DNA of 64,000 bases from assembly GCA_030674155.1 (NCBI GenBank), contig CM060342.1, positions 18,266,514 to 18,330,513 of the forward strand, read 5' to 3'. The translations under genes and the position numbers were made by a program. Numbering within the stretch: position 1 is the first letter of the stretch; each line of letters begins with the position of its first letter. Positions 1 through 32,600 of the stretch are shown here, piece by piece. Below the pieces are notes generated by a model. That model was not told the DNA's origin. It did no database searches and was given only the letters and a program-made list of their open reading frames with translations. The DNA is from Stramonita haemastoma (taxonomy: Eukaryota > Mollusca > Gastropoda > Neogastropoda > Muricidae).

Positions 1-1087
1 TTTTATATTATTATTCTGTTGTCATTGTGGTGTTTTGTTGTTGTTTGTCTGCCTTTGTCCAATATTTTTGGACAATTTGTTGTGAAACGATCCATTTTCA
101 ATTTCTTGCATGACTTTTTTTTTTTTTAAATGTTACCTCATCGTCTGCTTTAACTTCATGTCATATCAACTTTATTCAACAAGCTTTATGGATGCCTTAA
201 AAAAAAACGAACACCTAACTGCTGGCCATACTTAACAACGACTGTGATAATTATCCCAAGATATTATCATTTTTGGGGGTTAGAAATATCGCTCTGCAGT
301 GTTTGTTGATATTTTTCTTTTCATATACAAAATATATTGTCCCTACCATGATCGATATAACAACACCAAACAAGTGGAAAAACGAATTAAACATGAAAGT
401 CCCCTCCAAAAAAAATCATACCCTAGTCACTGAGAAGTTGGGGAAAAAAACTGCTGAGATATGTGGTGAAATATATGTATAATGAGAGTTAATGTAAGTT
501 GATGTGCCATTCCAGATTCTTAACGCCATTCCACTTTTACAATGTGTGTGTGTGTGTGTGCACGCGCGTGCGTGTGTGTGCGTGCTGCGTACGTACTTGT
601 GTGCATGGATGTGTGTGTGTTACTGTAACCAGTGGATTAAAGAATTTCCGGCAATGGTTTATGTCAAATTATCTGTAGACCTGCCAGTGCCTTAAATGTT
701 GAATGCACATATATCTATATTTAAGATAGAATATTATCTTAAAAAAATGCCAGTGAGCTGTAGCAGCATGGGACTAACTAGTGTGTACCCTGCCATAAAG
801 AAATATGCAGGTGATGAAGTGACATCAACAGTGTGCCATTTATGGCACAGAGTAACATCAGGTTTATGACAGTTCAATGCCCACTCAGTTTAAATTGCCA
901 GTGTATTTCTTCTTCTGTGACAGTTATGATTGAAAGAAATATGACATTGATGACAAAAACTGCTGTTTGGTTGATCACATTTTGCTGAATTGACTTGCCT
1001 GCTTGCAATAGGGTTAGCTTATGTATTGACAGTAATAGAAATAGTTAGTTTAGCTGTCTTCAATGCTGCTGTTGTCAGTATGAGCTT
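1..1087. other. AT-rich stretch without a recognised gene
   Basis: I see no coding exon here. Reading frames are short, and the longest (69 codons at 273-482) has no recognisable motif. The stretch contains poly-T and poly-A runs and one degenerate TG/CG microsatellite at 541-622. Confidence 0.6.
541..622. repeat. Degenerate (TG)n microsatellite
   Basis: TG dinucleotides are mixed with CG-containing units (cgcgcg, cgtgcg, tacgtac). This is an old, interrupted alternating purine-pyrimidine tract. Confidence 0.85.
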
Positions 1088-1322
1088 CATGCAATGCCAC
1101 CAGGGTTCACTATCTTCTCTGCTCTGCTGAGTTCTACAATCTCCTGTAGCCCTTCCAGACCACTGATCTCAGTGATGTTGGCAATGTAGGATGTTGGTGG
1201 TCTGCCTCTTTTCCCTCTGCCTCAACCTTACCTTGGAGAACTGTCATCATCAGATTTGTCTGTGTGTTTCTGTTTGCATGACCAACATATCCAATAATGC
1301 ACTTATCAATTTCAGCCAGCAT
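1088..1322 (-). mobile_element. LINE-type retrotransposon fragment (C-terminal ORF2 remnant)
   Basis: On the minus strand the conceptual translation reads GYVGHANRN, then TVLQGKVE, then after a one-base frameshift GKRGRPPTSY followed by a helix ending in LQEIVELSRAEK. This GH..R / G.v.G.rgRGRP / R..W order is typical of the tail of the reverse transcriptase protein in many animal LINEs. The frameshift and a stop mean it is dead. The same tail occurs on the plus strand at 48641-48770. Confidence 0.65.
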
Positions 1323-1329
1323 CTGTCTT

Positions 1330-2567
1330 AGAATTAAATGAACAAAAAAAGAGAATATAAAAGCTTTGCTCCTACTTAATGGCTAGAAAATATACTTAAC
1401 ATGTTTATTTTTTCAAATATTGTTTTTAATAAAGTATACTACTTAACAGCAAATTATATAGCAGGTTAGATAACATATGCACAATGTCTGTAAAGCAATA
1501 TATTTTGTTTAAGGAATGAATGAATCTTGTAAGTGAAGAACATGGCCTTAAATTCATTGGAAAGATAAACCACAACTGCTAGTCCAAAGTATTTTTTGAT
1601 CTGATATTTTTTAAATTATATATTTTTCTCTATACAGATCTGAGTTCTTGTTTCACATCATTTTATGTGCAAAGAGTGAAATATTTTTTGTGTGTTGAAA
1701 AAATGATATGTGTGCAAAGCACATGTTTTTTTCATGTGTACCATGATACTGGTTAAAAAAAAAACAATCCAAGTTTATTTATTTTTGTCGACAATCAGGG
1801 TTTTTTTTGTTGTTGTATGTTCCTTTTGTTTTGGTATTTTAATCTTGAAAAAACAAATTCAGTGTGATATAAATCAAAGGGAAGTACTTTGGTACTTTTT
1901 TTTTCTTGACAATCTAGTTCATAAAGCCAAGTACCTATTTCTTACATAGTCAGTACTGAGTTATTTGAAAAAATAAAATGAAATACAGCCACAACTTTAT
2001 ATCCCATACCAGTCAACCTGTTGAACATATATTCCACAATTTTTTGCTGGTCATAGATTTCACATCTCCTTTGTGTATCAAGATGGAACCTAAACTGAAA
2101 CAAAAGCCTTCAGGTTGTTTTGTTCCGGTTGAATTTCAAGGTCCCTGTTTTTGCACCAAAATTATCCTTAATGCTTTCTTTTCCTCAGATGGTTCCATGT
2201 TTGATACCTGAAGTAGTGGAAGCCTTCTGTCCTTCACAATCTTCAGCAGTGGTTGAGAAGTGTGGATTGGTGCGGTAGAAGTCATATCTATCTAATCAGA
2301 TTTATTACGAGTAGAGTCTTAACTGCAATGCAATCACTTCTAGGCTCAACTAGATTAGAACTTTTCTCGATTAAAAAGAAAAGAAAAAAAGCTGGGTTTT
2401 GTATGTGAAGAAAGCTATCAGCAATTGTCAGAAGTAAAGAGAAATAAATCTGATCATTCTTAATTTACGATTGACATATATTGCTGTGAGTGGGTTTTTG
2501 TTGGTGTCGTTTGTCTGTTATGTTCTCTGTGCCAGATATTTTGGATTAAACTGTCCACAGGAGACCA
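1330..2567. other. Intergenic, no gene recognised
   Basis: AT-rich sequence with short reading frames only (79 codons at 1710-1949, 77 codons at 1978-2211). None has a recognisable domain or splice context. Confidence 0.55.
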
Positions 2568-2579
2568 GTGATCCCACTG

Positions 2580-2866
2580 TTAGTTAAAGTCTGTCTCGAG
2601 CCTAAGGCTCATCAGGCCGGTGCTTATCCCGGTTTCTGTGGCGTTAAGCGACTGAGTCATAGACTCCCCCCTGGATAGGACGCCAGTCTATCGCAGGGTT
2701 AACCCCCAACACAAGGTTGGTACCCCTTTTACACCAGGGTGGGGTGAGAAAATAGCCGTAAAGTGCCTTTTCCAAGGGCACAACGCCATAGCGGAAAGCT
2801 GGGATCGAACCCGCAACCTTTAGATTACGAGTCCAACGCCCTAACCACTAGGCTACAGCGGCGGCT
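2580..2866 (-). mobile_element. SINE family A copy with target-site duplication
   Basis: This is a full-length tRNA-derived SINE in minus orientation. Its head lies at about 2800-2866 and reads on the minus strand with an A box (TAGCCTAGTGG) and a B box (GGTTCGATCCC). The body contains AACCGGGATAAGCACCGGCC, an ordered core shared by all family A copies. The 12-bp direct repeat GTGATCCCACTG flanks it exactly at 2568-2579 and 2867-2878, which is the expected footprint of LINE-mediated insertion. Other copies lie at 6801, 10170 (degraded), 24955 (truncated) and 25643. Confidence 0.92.
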
Positions 2867-3494
2867 GTGATCCCACTGACTCTTACACAAACTCTTCCAA
2901 GAATTTAGGTTTTTAAGTGTGTGTATGTGCAATTTTTAGAATGAAGAATACTTGTGATTCTTTGCTTCTGCTCTTGAGAATCATACTGTAAAATTCTTGT
3001 GTCATTTGAGGGAAAACTATGCTTACCCCCCCCCGTCAATTCCAACCCTCTACTTTCATAACAGGGTCTGAATCCATTTGCATTTTCTTCATTGTGTTTT
3101 GTGCATTCATTTATGAAAGGTGTGGAAATGTTAATCTCATTTCATTAAATTTGTTGAAAATGCGGACTGTTTTGTTTAGTTTGTCAAAAATGTGGAAAAT
3201 GTTGATTATATTTTGTTCTCTTTTTTTTTGTGGTGTGCCAAAAAAAGACATTCCAAGAGGTATTTGGTTGCTGAAGTTTTTAAGGTGGTGGCGATGTTGA
3301 TTGGTGAACTGTTTGTTTGTCAATAAAGTCTGGCCTGTTGGCCATTGGGGCTGTTTGCAAAATGGGAAAGTGGCGTGTGGACTGTCTTCTTGTTTCAGTG
3401 GCTGCTGAAGGGGTGGGCGTGTCTGATGCGAGGTGTGATGACTTTAAGAAGATTGCGAGTTTTCTTCACCCTGATTGTCTGTTGATGTTTTGTG

Positions 3495-3840
3495 TCTAAA
3501 TTTCAAAGCTCCCTGTGCAGATGCAGGGGGCCTGTCAGTATAAATAGCACCCCACCTTTCTGGAAATTCTGTGCTAGGAATTCCCTCTTTTCTAATCCTC
3601 TCTCTGTTTTTGCTTTGTTCCTTTTCTTTCCTGTCCTCCTTCTTGTCTTTTTTGTACCTTCTTGGTCCATTCTCCTGCCTTTTTCCAGAAAGACTTAAAA
3701 GTAACAGTTCTCTCTCCCCACTGAAGTTGGATGCGCTGGTCCTGACTTGTCAGACACTTAATGGCAGTGCAATGCATTTTTGCTCATACGACAAGACAAC
3801 AGTAGTTGCTGTCTGAGCATTTGATGACGAAGAACAACCA
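3495..3840 (+). repeat. Dispersed repeat family F
   Basis: This repeat of about 350 bp starts near a 'cctgtcagtataaatagcac' segment. It ends with 'agtagttgctgtctgagcat' followed by a GAA-rich tail. A second near-complete copy lies in minus orientation at 18625-18960. Partial copies occur at 5640-5910, 20040-20200, 24135-24350 and 52308-52460. No coding capacity is visible and the class is unknown. Confidence 0.7.
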
Positions 3841-4009
3841 CTATGCTATGCAATTATAAGGACTTCATTATTTGTGGCAACTCTGCATGCTTTGAATTTT
3901 GTTTTATGTTCACTAAATGCATGTAGCATATAGAACTTTTGCTTATCGTCCCATCCTGAACGCTGTGCCTCTCGTAGTTTAGTATCTACATTTAGATTCC
4001 GGGGATGAT

Positions 4010-4433
4010 TTTTAACACAACACAGTGTACATGTGTTTTTAAAAATTTTGCCATCTGTTCCTACTGGCACACTATGGCCTGCTCTCCAAAAGGTGGAATG
4101 GGTTTTAAGTGTGCAAGATATTTGCATGTGTTCACACACAGGACCTCAGTTTATAGGCTTACCTTTTTTTTTCTTTTTTTCTGTTCCTTGGCGAGAGCTC
4201 CAAGGTTCACAAATGGTGAGATTTATGCATATGCGACCATTTTCCCCACACCATTTAGGTAGCTGCATTCCAACTTCGGGGAATAGTCTCATCTAAAGGA
4301 CTTCAGGGAAGTAGAGTCCACACTGATGTTGACTTCCAGGGGAAAAATCTCCTTGAGCAGTTGCCTGGGTGGTGACTTGAATTTGGGTTGTCAGATCTCA
4401 AGTGCAGCATTCTAATCACTAGGTCATCCCATC
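4010..4433 (-). mobile_element. SINE family E fragments, rearranged
   Basis: Three blocks of the D/E-type SINE are present in minus orientation, but in the order middle, tail, head. This suggests two overlapping or nested insertions rather than one copy. The tail block (4185-4285) carries 'gagagctccaaggttcac', the family E 3' signature. The tRNA-like head block ends near 4433. Confidence 0.65.
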
Positions 4434-4482
4434 CCCACTTCCTATAAGTACTCTGGATGTTTATGTTGCTGTGAGGTAAATG

Positions 4483-4498
4483 ACCCCCCCCCCCCCCC
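4483..4498. repeat. Poly-C run beside an A/C-rich tract
   Basis: A poly-C run is followed by an A/C-rich low-complexity stretch to about 4610. No coding meaning. Confidence 0.8.
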
Positions 4499-4820
4499 AA
4501 ATAAAAACCAAACCAACAACAAAAAACAAAAAAAACCCACACACAAAGCCCCAAACCACCCAACCAACCAAAGGAAAAGATAAACAAAACCAATAAAACA
4601 AAAACAAAAAAACTGGGATAGGTACTGCAAATAAAGGGAGTCAAACAGCAAAAAGGATATGATAATAATGAACACTCTTTGAGGCTTACCTATCTCCTGT
4701 AAAGGGGAAGTGAAAAGTGCTTAACATCATAAGAAAAAGTCAAAAGCAATGCACTCAAAAGTACATGACACAATACCACTCATACACTACATTGGAATAA
4801 ATAAAATTGTGATTTATAGG

Positions 4821-5235
4821 TGGCAAGGCAGTTTAGAGGTTCACCTGCCTAACAAATCAACTGAGGTTCTGGGTTTCATTCCCAGCTTTGCCCTTTTTTT
4901 TTTCCAGTTTGACAAGAAAATCAAACAATGTTGAAGTCGTTCAGATGAGACTAAATTGAGGTCTGGTGTCCAAAAGTACCATCTTGCATACATGTTAAAA
5001 ATCTGTTCGCCTTTCCAAAGAGTAGGCCTTTTCGTTGCGGCAGGAACAGATGACATTTTTTTTTTAATGCATGCATACAGGTGTCATGTTTAAACACCCT
5101 GAAGTTGGAATGCAACTACCAAAAGGGTTGGGAGAAAAAAATATGGCAGATGCAAAAATCCCACCATTGGTAAATAGAACCTTGGAGCTCCAGCCGAGGA
5201 ATGGAAGAAGAAAAAAAGCATTTGCCAGAGCCTTA
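4821..5235 (+). mobile_element. SINE family E copy
   Basis: The tRNA-like head (GGTGGCAAGGCAG ... CACCTGCCTAAC ... GGTTTCATTCCC) is followed by the shared D/E body. The 3' part then contains the 'aaacaccctgaagttggaat' block and 'accttggagctccagccgag'. The other good plus-strand copies are at 8483, 20808 and 62958. Confidence 0.75.
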
Positions 5236-5541
5236 GGGCTGTAAAAACCACAACAGTGTGACAAAACTGGACAGCATGTAGTGGATCCTTAAAGAAAATA
5301 ATGTGGAATCATTCCTAATAACTGCTTAATATATCCTTGCTCTTGCAAACCTCAACATTATTATGAGAAACACCATTGCTGCCACAATTTCTGTTCTTCA
5401 CATTGTCTCTTCTCAGTGTATCAGCCGTTTATTATCTCTCTCTTGTTCAGTCCCATTTCCCCCTTCCCCCATTTTTGCTTGTTTGTTTTTGATAATTGTA
5501 AACTTTTGTTACACAATATCCTTAGAAATATGGGCACAAAG

Positions 5542-5542
<1 letters not shown>

Positions 5543-5605
<63 letters not shown>
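5543..5605. repeat. (CA)n microsatellite
   Basis: An uninterrupted CA tract of about 63 bp. Confidence 0.97.
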
Positions 5606-5607
<2 letters not shown>

Positions 5608-5639
5608 TATGAAAGTACTTTCATTGATTGTATTATAGT

Positions 5640-5910
5640 CCCACTGCAGTTATGCAATTTAGGGACTGCATCATCCAAGCACAATCACCAAGCAAGCCGC
5701 TCTCTAAATTCGAAAGTGGCGGTTGTTGTGATTATATGTACAGTCTCAGCGCAGATTTCCGATTTAGGGACTGTGAAAGGAAGGCTCAGTGTCCAGAAGA
5801 AATACAAAGTTGGATGTGCTAAACCTGTCTGATCAGGAATCCTAACACATTTTCTCTCATATGACAGACAACAATAGTTGCTGTCTGAGCATTTGACGAA
5901 AAAGTAAGAA
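5640..5910 (+). repeat. Repeat F-like copy, divergent 5' part
   Basis: The 3' end matches family F ('acaatagttgctgtctgagc'). The 5' part differs and contains two similar sub-blocks, each with 'atttagggactg'. Confidence 0.45.
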
Positions 5911-6282
5911 GCCACAAAGTAGCCACAGCTGCCGTATAATTAGGCACAGACTAGCCTAAGGGACGGAACTCTAACCTACAACAGAAAGTTCAGCTGGGGT
6001 GCACGCCGGGTCAACTAGGCCTACAAGAGACGAGCAAATTAGCCTAATGCACGGGTCAAAGGGCAACATGTGCACTCTGGTAGATAATACGCAAAGACAA
6101 CTTCTTATGCAAGACTGTATTCTATTATAAGTGCATGTATGGCTTTGTTCTACCTGGCAAAATTGGACTTAGGGTACTGCTTAATTTTCTTGGAGAAACG
6201 AAAGTAGCATGTAGAAGTTTATCCATTTTGGCTGCGTGAGTGAGTGGGCTCACGCAATGTTATATTTCGTTCTGATAACAAC

Positions 6283-27385
<21,103 letters not shown>

Positions 27386-27405
27386 CAACACGCCTGTATG
27401 TTGTG

Positions 27406-27406
<1 letters not shown>

Positions 27407-27466
<60 letters not shown>
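27407..27466. repeat. (TG)n microsatellite in probable 3' UTR
   Basis: TG tract of about 60 bp starting 22 bp after the reductase stop codon. Confidence 0.97.
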
Positions 27467-27467
<1 letters not shown>

Positions 27468-27529
27468 ATTTGTCACTGTAGATGGGACATACATGTCTGT
27501 GATGGCTATGGAAATCTATGTGTCATTTT

Positions 27530-27655
27530 ACATTTATTTATCTATTTATTCTTTTATATCGAGGATAAAGGAATAAACGCACATGTGCTTTTTTTTACAT
27601 CAAGTCCCTGCGTGTATGTAGTTTTGTAAATTTTGTCATCTGTTCCCACAATGAT
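27530..27655 (-). mobile_element. SINE family D 3' fragment
   Basis: Minus-oriented D tail ('ggataaaggaataaacgcac'). It also supplies an AATAAA at 27572-27577 on the plus strand, which could serve as a poly(A) signal for the reductase gene. Confidence 0.65.
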
Positions 27656-27954
27656 ATCAGATGTAGGGTAGACTGATGTCAGAATGGACCATACATTAAT
27701 TATGCAGACTGATAGAACAGTGATGGTAGACACAGCTGAGGTCACTGAACATGACCGGAAAATAGACTAGATTTTGTTGCTAAAGAAAGAAAAATGATTG
27801 AAGAAAATGAAAAAATTATAGCATACATTTGTTTTATGAGTCACAGGGGACATAAGCCTAGCAGCTTATGACCCAGAAACTGCTGTAATCTAGCACAGTA
27901 TGGGTGACATTTTTGCCTGTTATCCTAATCGTACTTAACTTCCATTGCGGGAAG

Positions 27955-28110
27955 GAAGGTGGCAGAATGGTCAAAGATGTTTACCTGCCTAACAAGTAAA
28001 TGGTGAGGTTCTGGGTTCCAATCCCAGCCTCGTCCTTTCTTTCCCCAGTTTGAGGAGAAAGTCAAACTGAATGTCAAAGCACTGTCAGTTATTTACCCTG
28101 AAGTTTTCAT
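27955..28110 (+). mobile_element. SINE family E head fragment
   Basis: GGTGGCAGAATGGTCAAAG ... 'acctgcctaacaagtaaatg' ... GGTTCCAATCCC. The body is lost after 'gtcaaagcactgtcag'. Confidence 0.7.
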
Positions 28111-29139
28111 ATGATACCAGTATAATGCATGTGTATACCTATATAAATATTTAATGTATATGACTTCTTCAGGTATTCATGTGATGGCTATACAGGTATG
28201 TCTACCGTCTCGGAGGGACCATTTTTATTCTGGAAAAGTTTGATTTTTGACCCAGAAATGTGATGTTTCAATGTGCGTCCTGGAAAGTAAAATCCCAGTA
28301 TTGAATTTTTTCATCGTCGAACGCTCAGACAGCAACTGTTGTTGTCTATTATATGAGATTATAATGTGAGGTCCTCATGTGCGAATGCATGCATACATGC
28401 ATTTTTTTTTTGTAATCTGGAGATAATTATTTAATTAAGTGGAATGGCTGATGTCCTCAGCACATTCTGGTCTATTAGCCTGAAGGAATGAAATGATTTA
28501 GGAAATGTGTCATTAACTTTTTAATTTTTTTCTAGATGGACGGTGTTAAATATTTGAAGGTGTTGGGGGATGTTGGTTTTGAACTGAAGTTAAGGTTTTG
28601 GTCAATGAAGTTTTGAAGTGAAAGTTACTGGAGCCGCTGAAACTGAGTGAGGTGACAGCCCTGATATGAGTTTCGAGGTTGGTAGGGGTATAAACAATTT
28701 GGAATGGAATGGAACGCATGCATGACATCTTGTGCTTATGTTAAAACCCATCCATCTTTCCTACAAGAGTAGGCCAGCTATGACCAGTTGCATGAATGAC
28801 AACATACCCAGCATGCAGTTTACAGAGAGAAAGGCTCCACCAGGTTCTTTTACCAAGCATACACTGCCTGAAAAGTTTGAGTGCAGTGTCTGTATTTGTC
28901 ATGGAGGGTTTAAAAAAATTTTTATTTGTCAAGGAGTTATTGCAGCAAGCAGTTGTCAGTATGATTGTACAGGAAACTATGACTGTGGTTGGTTTTTTTT
29001 TTTTTTTTTGCACTTCTACATCTTTACTTCATACCACACCATCACTTCTACATCTTTACTTCATACCACACCTTTCTTAACTACTGTGACTGTGTTAATA
29101 AGATGTCACTGCAACTGATGCTACATGTCATGTTATGTT
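28111..29139. other. Intergenic, no gene recognised
   Basis: Contains a family F 3' fragment (minus) near 28310-28350 and a two-copy 31-bp direct repeat ('cttctacatctttacttcat') at 29012-29072. Otherwise AT-rich sequence without coding signals. Confidence 0.55.
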
Positions 29140-29490
29140 GCAGGATAGCCTGGCGGTTTGAGCGTCGCATGATGAGATGGTTACAGTCTGACAGCTTGGG
29201 TTCGAGCCACCACCTTTGCTGAAGGGGATTTTCTCCCCAGAGTTAACATTAGTGCTGACTCCACTCCCTCCAAAGTCCTTCATATGAGACTGTAAACTGA
29301 CGTCTTGTGTGTGAACACTTGCAGAACATCTTGTGCCCAGGTTAAAATTTCTTCCGCCTTTTGGAAGAGTAGGCTATTGTGTGCCGGTGGGGACAGATGA
29401 GGAAAATTTACAAAACTGCATGCACACAGGGATTAAATGTAAAAAAGCACACGAGTGCTTATTCCAGTTTCCTGGAAATAAAAGAATAGG
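29140..29490 (+). mobile_element. SINE family D copy with altered head
   Basis: Head 'aggatagcctggcggtttga' is longer than usual in the anticodon-arm region. The B box is GGGTTCGAGCCACC, then D body and tail. Confidence 0.75.
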
Positions 29491-29839
29491 TAGATAGTAT
29501 ATGTTGTAGTTTCTGGGTTCTATATAGCCAGTCATTTCTTAGGCTGTACCAGTCCCTTGATGTAAACTGTGGAGAAAGGTTTCCTCAGATTTCCCTGAGG
29601 TTGGGTTCTAGCCACAAGATCAGTCCATTTTTTGATCTAGTCGAACTGAGACATCACAGTAAACACACAGCTACTGCATGTTGCCTTGTGTCTGCAGTTT
29701 TATTTTTGTGTATGTAGAAACTGTGGGTAAATGGTAGTTGTAGGCAAGTGTGATAGGACCTGATTTGTTTTTTTTCAAACTTTTCAGTCCTTTGCTGAAT
29801 GTGATCACTATGGAAAGAAGTTTTTGACATTGAAGTGAC

Positions 29840-30305
29840 AGAATATCTGTGATAGTTTATCATACATAGATGCCACATGTGTACAGGTGAAGTTTTATCA
29901 TACATAGATGCCAAATTATGCAGGTGATAAGTTTATCATACACAGATGCCAAATTATGAGAAAAATGTGATAGTTTATTGTACATAGGTGCCACAGGTGA
30001 TAGTTTATTGTACATAGATGCCTCAGGTATGCAGGTGATAGTTTATTGTACATAGATGCCTCAGGTATGCAGGTGATAGTTTATTGTACATAGATGCTCA
30101 GGTATGCAGGTGAGCAGATGATAGTTTTATTGTACATAGTTGCCACAGGTGATAGTTTATTGTACATAGATGCCTCAGGTATGCAGGTGACAGTTTATTG
30201 TACATAGATGCCTCAGGTATGCAGATGATAGTTTATCATTACATAGATGCCAAATTATGCAGGTGATAGTTTATCATACACAGATGCCACATGTATGAAG
30301 GTGAT
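29840..30305. repeat. 38-bp satellite/minisatellite array
   Basis: About a dozen degenerate units of about 38 bp, each with 'tagatgcc', then 'caggtatgcaggtgatag' and 'tttattgtacat'. The middle units (30000-30230) are most homogeneous, and the outer units carry 'catacatag' and 'aaattatg' variants. No coding capacity. Confidence 0.88.
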
Positions 30306-32189
30306 TCCTGTGTATATGTCATTGGACTCTGATGATGCCACATTTAGTATATATGTGATTTTTATGAGAAGACTTTTTTTCCCCAACTTCACTCCCCAGC
30401 AAGCCTTGGGATACGACAATCACCCGAGATCCCATGCCCAGCATCTAGCACACATCAAATATCCATTCATCTTTCCTAGAAGACTAGGCCAACAATGGCC
30501 AAAATGACATGAACATACCCAGCATGCAATTTACAAACCTTGAGAGGAATGCTCCACCACGATAATCTTGCTCAAAGTACACGGCACAAAAGTTTCAGTG
30601 CTGTTTCCCAAAGAGTTAGGACAGAAGCGGGTGATGGAAATATTATGTGTTGCTGTACACTGGTGCTACAGGCGTGTGGCTATGTGACAATTTAGCCACA
30701 GGTAAGTGGACATTGATGGTGCATGTATATATATATATGCCATGTTTATTAAATGTGTTACTGTAGTTTGACATGTACGTACTATATTTTCTGGGTTAGA
30801 AGCCGCTAATTTTTTAAGCTGCACCAGCCCTATGCTGTTTACAAAAACGAGGCAATGCATAAGCGTTTTTCTGTTTTGCCATAGATATGGTCATGGTTAA
30901 TGACCTCGGTTGTGCATATTATATTCTTAGCTTTAACCATACAGTGTTTTTCACAAAAAATTTGATTCAGTATCATCTTGTTTCCCAATCACTGTGGAAA
31001 GTCGTTTGCAGGTAATATTTAATTCAGTAGCCTTTTTTTAGATGTTCAACTGATAAAAGTTTTTAACAACTGCTGACCATTCTATACACTGGTTTGCAAG
31101 GCTACCTATCTTAAGCAATTTTTCCTGAATAAAACTGAGAAAAAAACACAAAGATGGATGTCAGGGATATACAAAAATTTCTTTCACTTTTATTTTTCAG
31201 TCCTTACCTATGTTTACACACACACAAAAATATGTCTAGACTGCCTCCAGGGTGGCAGCTTTAAAAAAAAAAAAATCAATGAACTTCCATGGACTCCTCT
31301 CTGGATTGAAAGTTGTCGTTAAAGCTTCATTGTCCTTCAAATGAATGTTTTGTCACAACACAAAGCTAATCCTTTGATATTACTCTTGCCGCCAAAGCAG
31401 ACTTTTATTCTCACTTTGGAACAAGCAGAAGCATATTTAAAAATACATATTTGGAATAATTGAGGTGCTTAATTTTACTGAGTGAGCTAAAACCCCAGAA
31501 ATATGGCATATGATACGTGAGTCAACATGTTGCTGGTTGTATAGACGTCACATGTGTGTGTGTTTGCAAATCTTAGGTAACGCAATATTGTCAGGCATGG
31601 GAATTGCCATCAGTCGCTAGGCAGTAAGCACACAGGATGACAGAAGTGAGGTAGGATACAGGGGAATGAATGCTAAGACCCAGGATTCAGGGGGCAAAAC
31701 CATCTCACCAAAATCTATTTGGAGCTTTTTTGAGGATCTTTTGTGGCCTCACCAGGTAAATTAAATTGGCATCAGAATGAAACAAACTTGCATTTACTCT
31801 GCATAGCAGTGTGTTAGATGAGCCGAAAACCTTTGTTCAGAAACAGCTGCTTCGCATGTTAACCACAACTTTTTTAGTAAAAATACTGCTGTGGGTTCAA
31901 GTCAACATCAAATTTTGGTCTCACACCAACTGACAGGGAAGCTATATTTCAATTGCTGTCACTTTTTCTTGTATGAAAATTGTATTCAGTCAATTTTTTT
32001 TTCTTTGCCAGTTTTGAAACCCCTGGCTGTCGTATATAATTGCCAGCATTTTCAGAAACCGTTTCTTGTGGATGTTAGGTGTCCAGTCAGGACTGTGTTT
32101 TCATAGGAAACATGGCCATATAATTCCCATGCCTGTATTGCAGTGACATGATATTTGTGTATGCATAGGTACATAAGACGCTCCACCAC
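30306..32189. other. Intergenic, no gene or clear repeat recognised
   Basis: AT-rich unique-looking sequence. Reading frames up to 86 codons lack motifs and have no convincing splice context. A short AT tract is at 30728-30740. Confidence 0.5.
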
Positions 32190-32569
32190 ATGAGTCGCAT
32201 TGCACCAGGTCAATTTTTAGTGGTATTGACCCATTAATGTGCAAAAAAAAAAAAAAGGCTTTTCAATACAAAAAAGATTGAAAATAGGAAAATCATATGG
32301 AAAGTTATTAAAATTTGCAATGACAGACAGTTGTAAGTGACAAAAAGAGAAAGTTAAGCATATTAATGGGTGGTCAGAATGAGGGCTTGGGTATTTTTTT
32401 AAACATGTTTTAAAGGAAATGGAAACAAACTTAGGCCTTGATATTTCAGCACACGGCAGAATAATGGCTATAGTTCTATAATCAATCAGAATAAAAAAAA
32501 TAAAAAAATCCTGACCTCCACTTGGCTAAAATGGCTCCTAGCAGAAAAGTGGGTCAGGTGCAAAGTGAC

Positions 32570-32570
<1 letters not shown>
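32190..32570 (+). repeat. Older copy of a duplicated intergenic segment
   Basis: Shares ordered blocks with 36030-36660: 'gcattgcacca', 'gattgaaaat', 'tggtcaga', 'aaaggaaatggaa', 'agcagaaaa' and 'aggtgcaa.gtgac'. The right end is interrupted by the family H element and resumes at 33377. Confidence 0.6.

Positions 32571-32571
<1 letters not shown>

Positions 32572-32600
<29 letters not shown>

Noticed and set aside
2800..2866. A tRNA gene (A and B boxes; also at 6801, 25860 and 43788)
   Set aside because: The boxes belong to SINE heads with attached bodies, tails and target duplications. The acceptor stems do not pair as in a real tRNA.
4303..4675. 113- and 77-codon minus-strand hydrophobic frames
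   Set aside because: They translate an A/C-rich low-complexity tract and SINE sequence.
29840..30305. CRISPR-like repeat array
   Set aside because: Repeats are contiguous without unique spacers, and the genome is eukaryotic.
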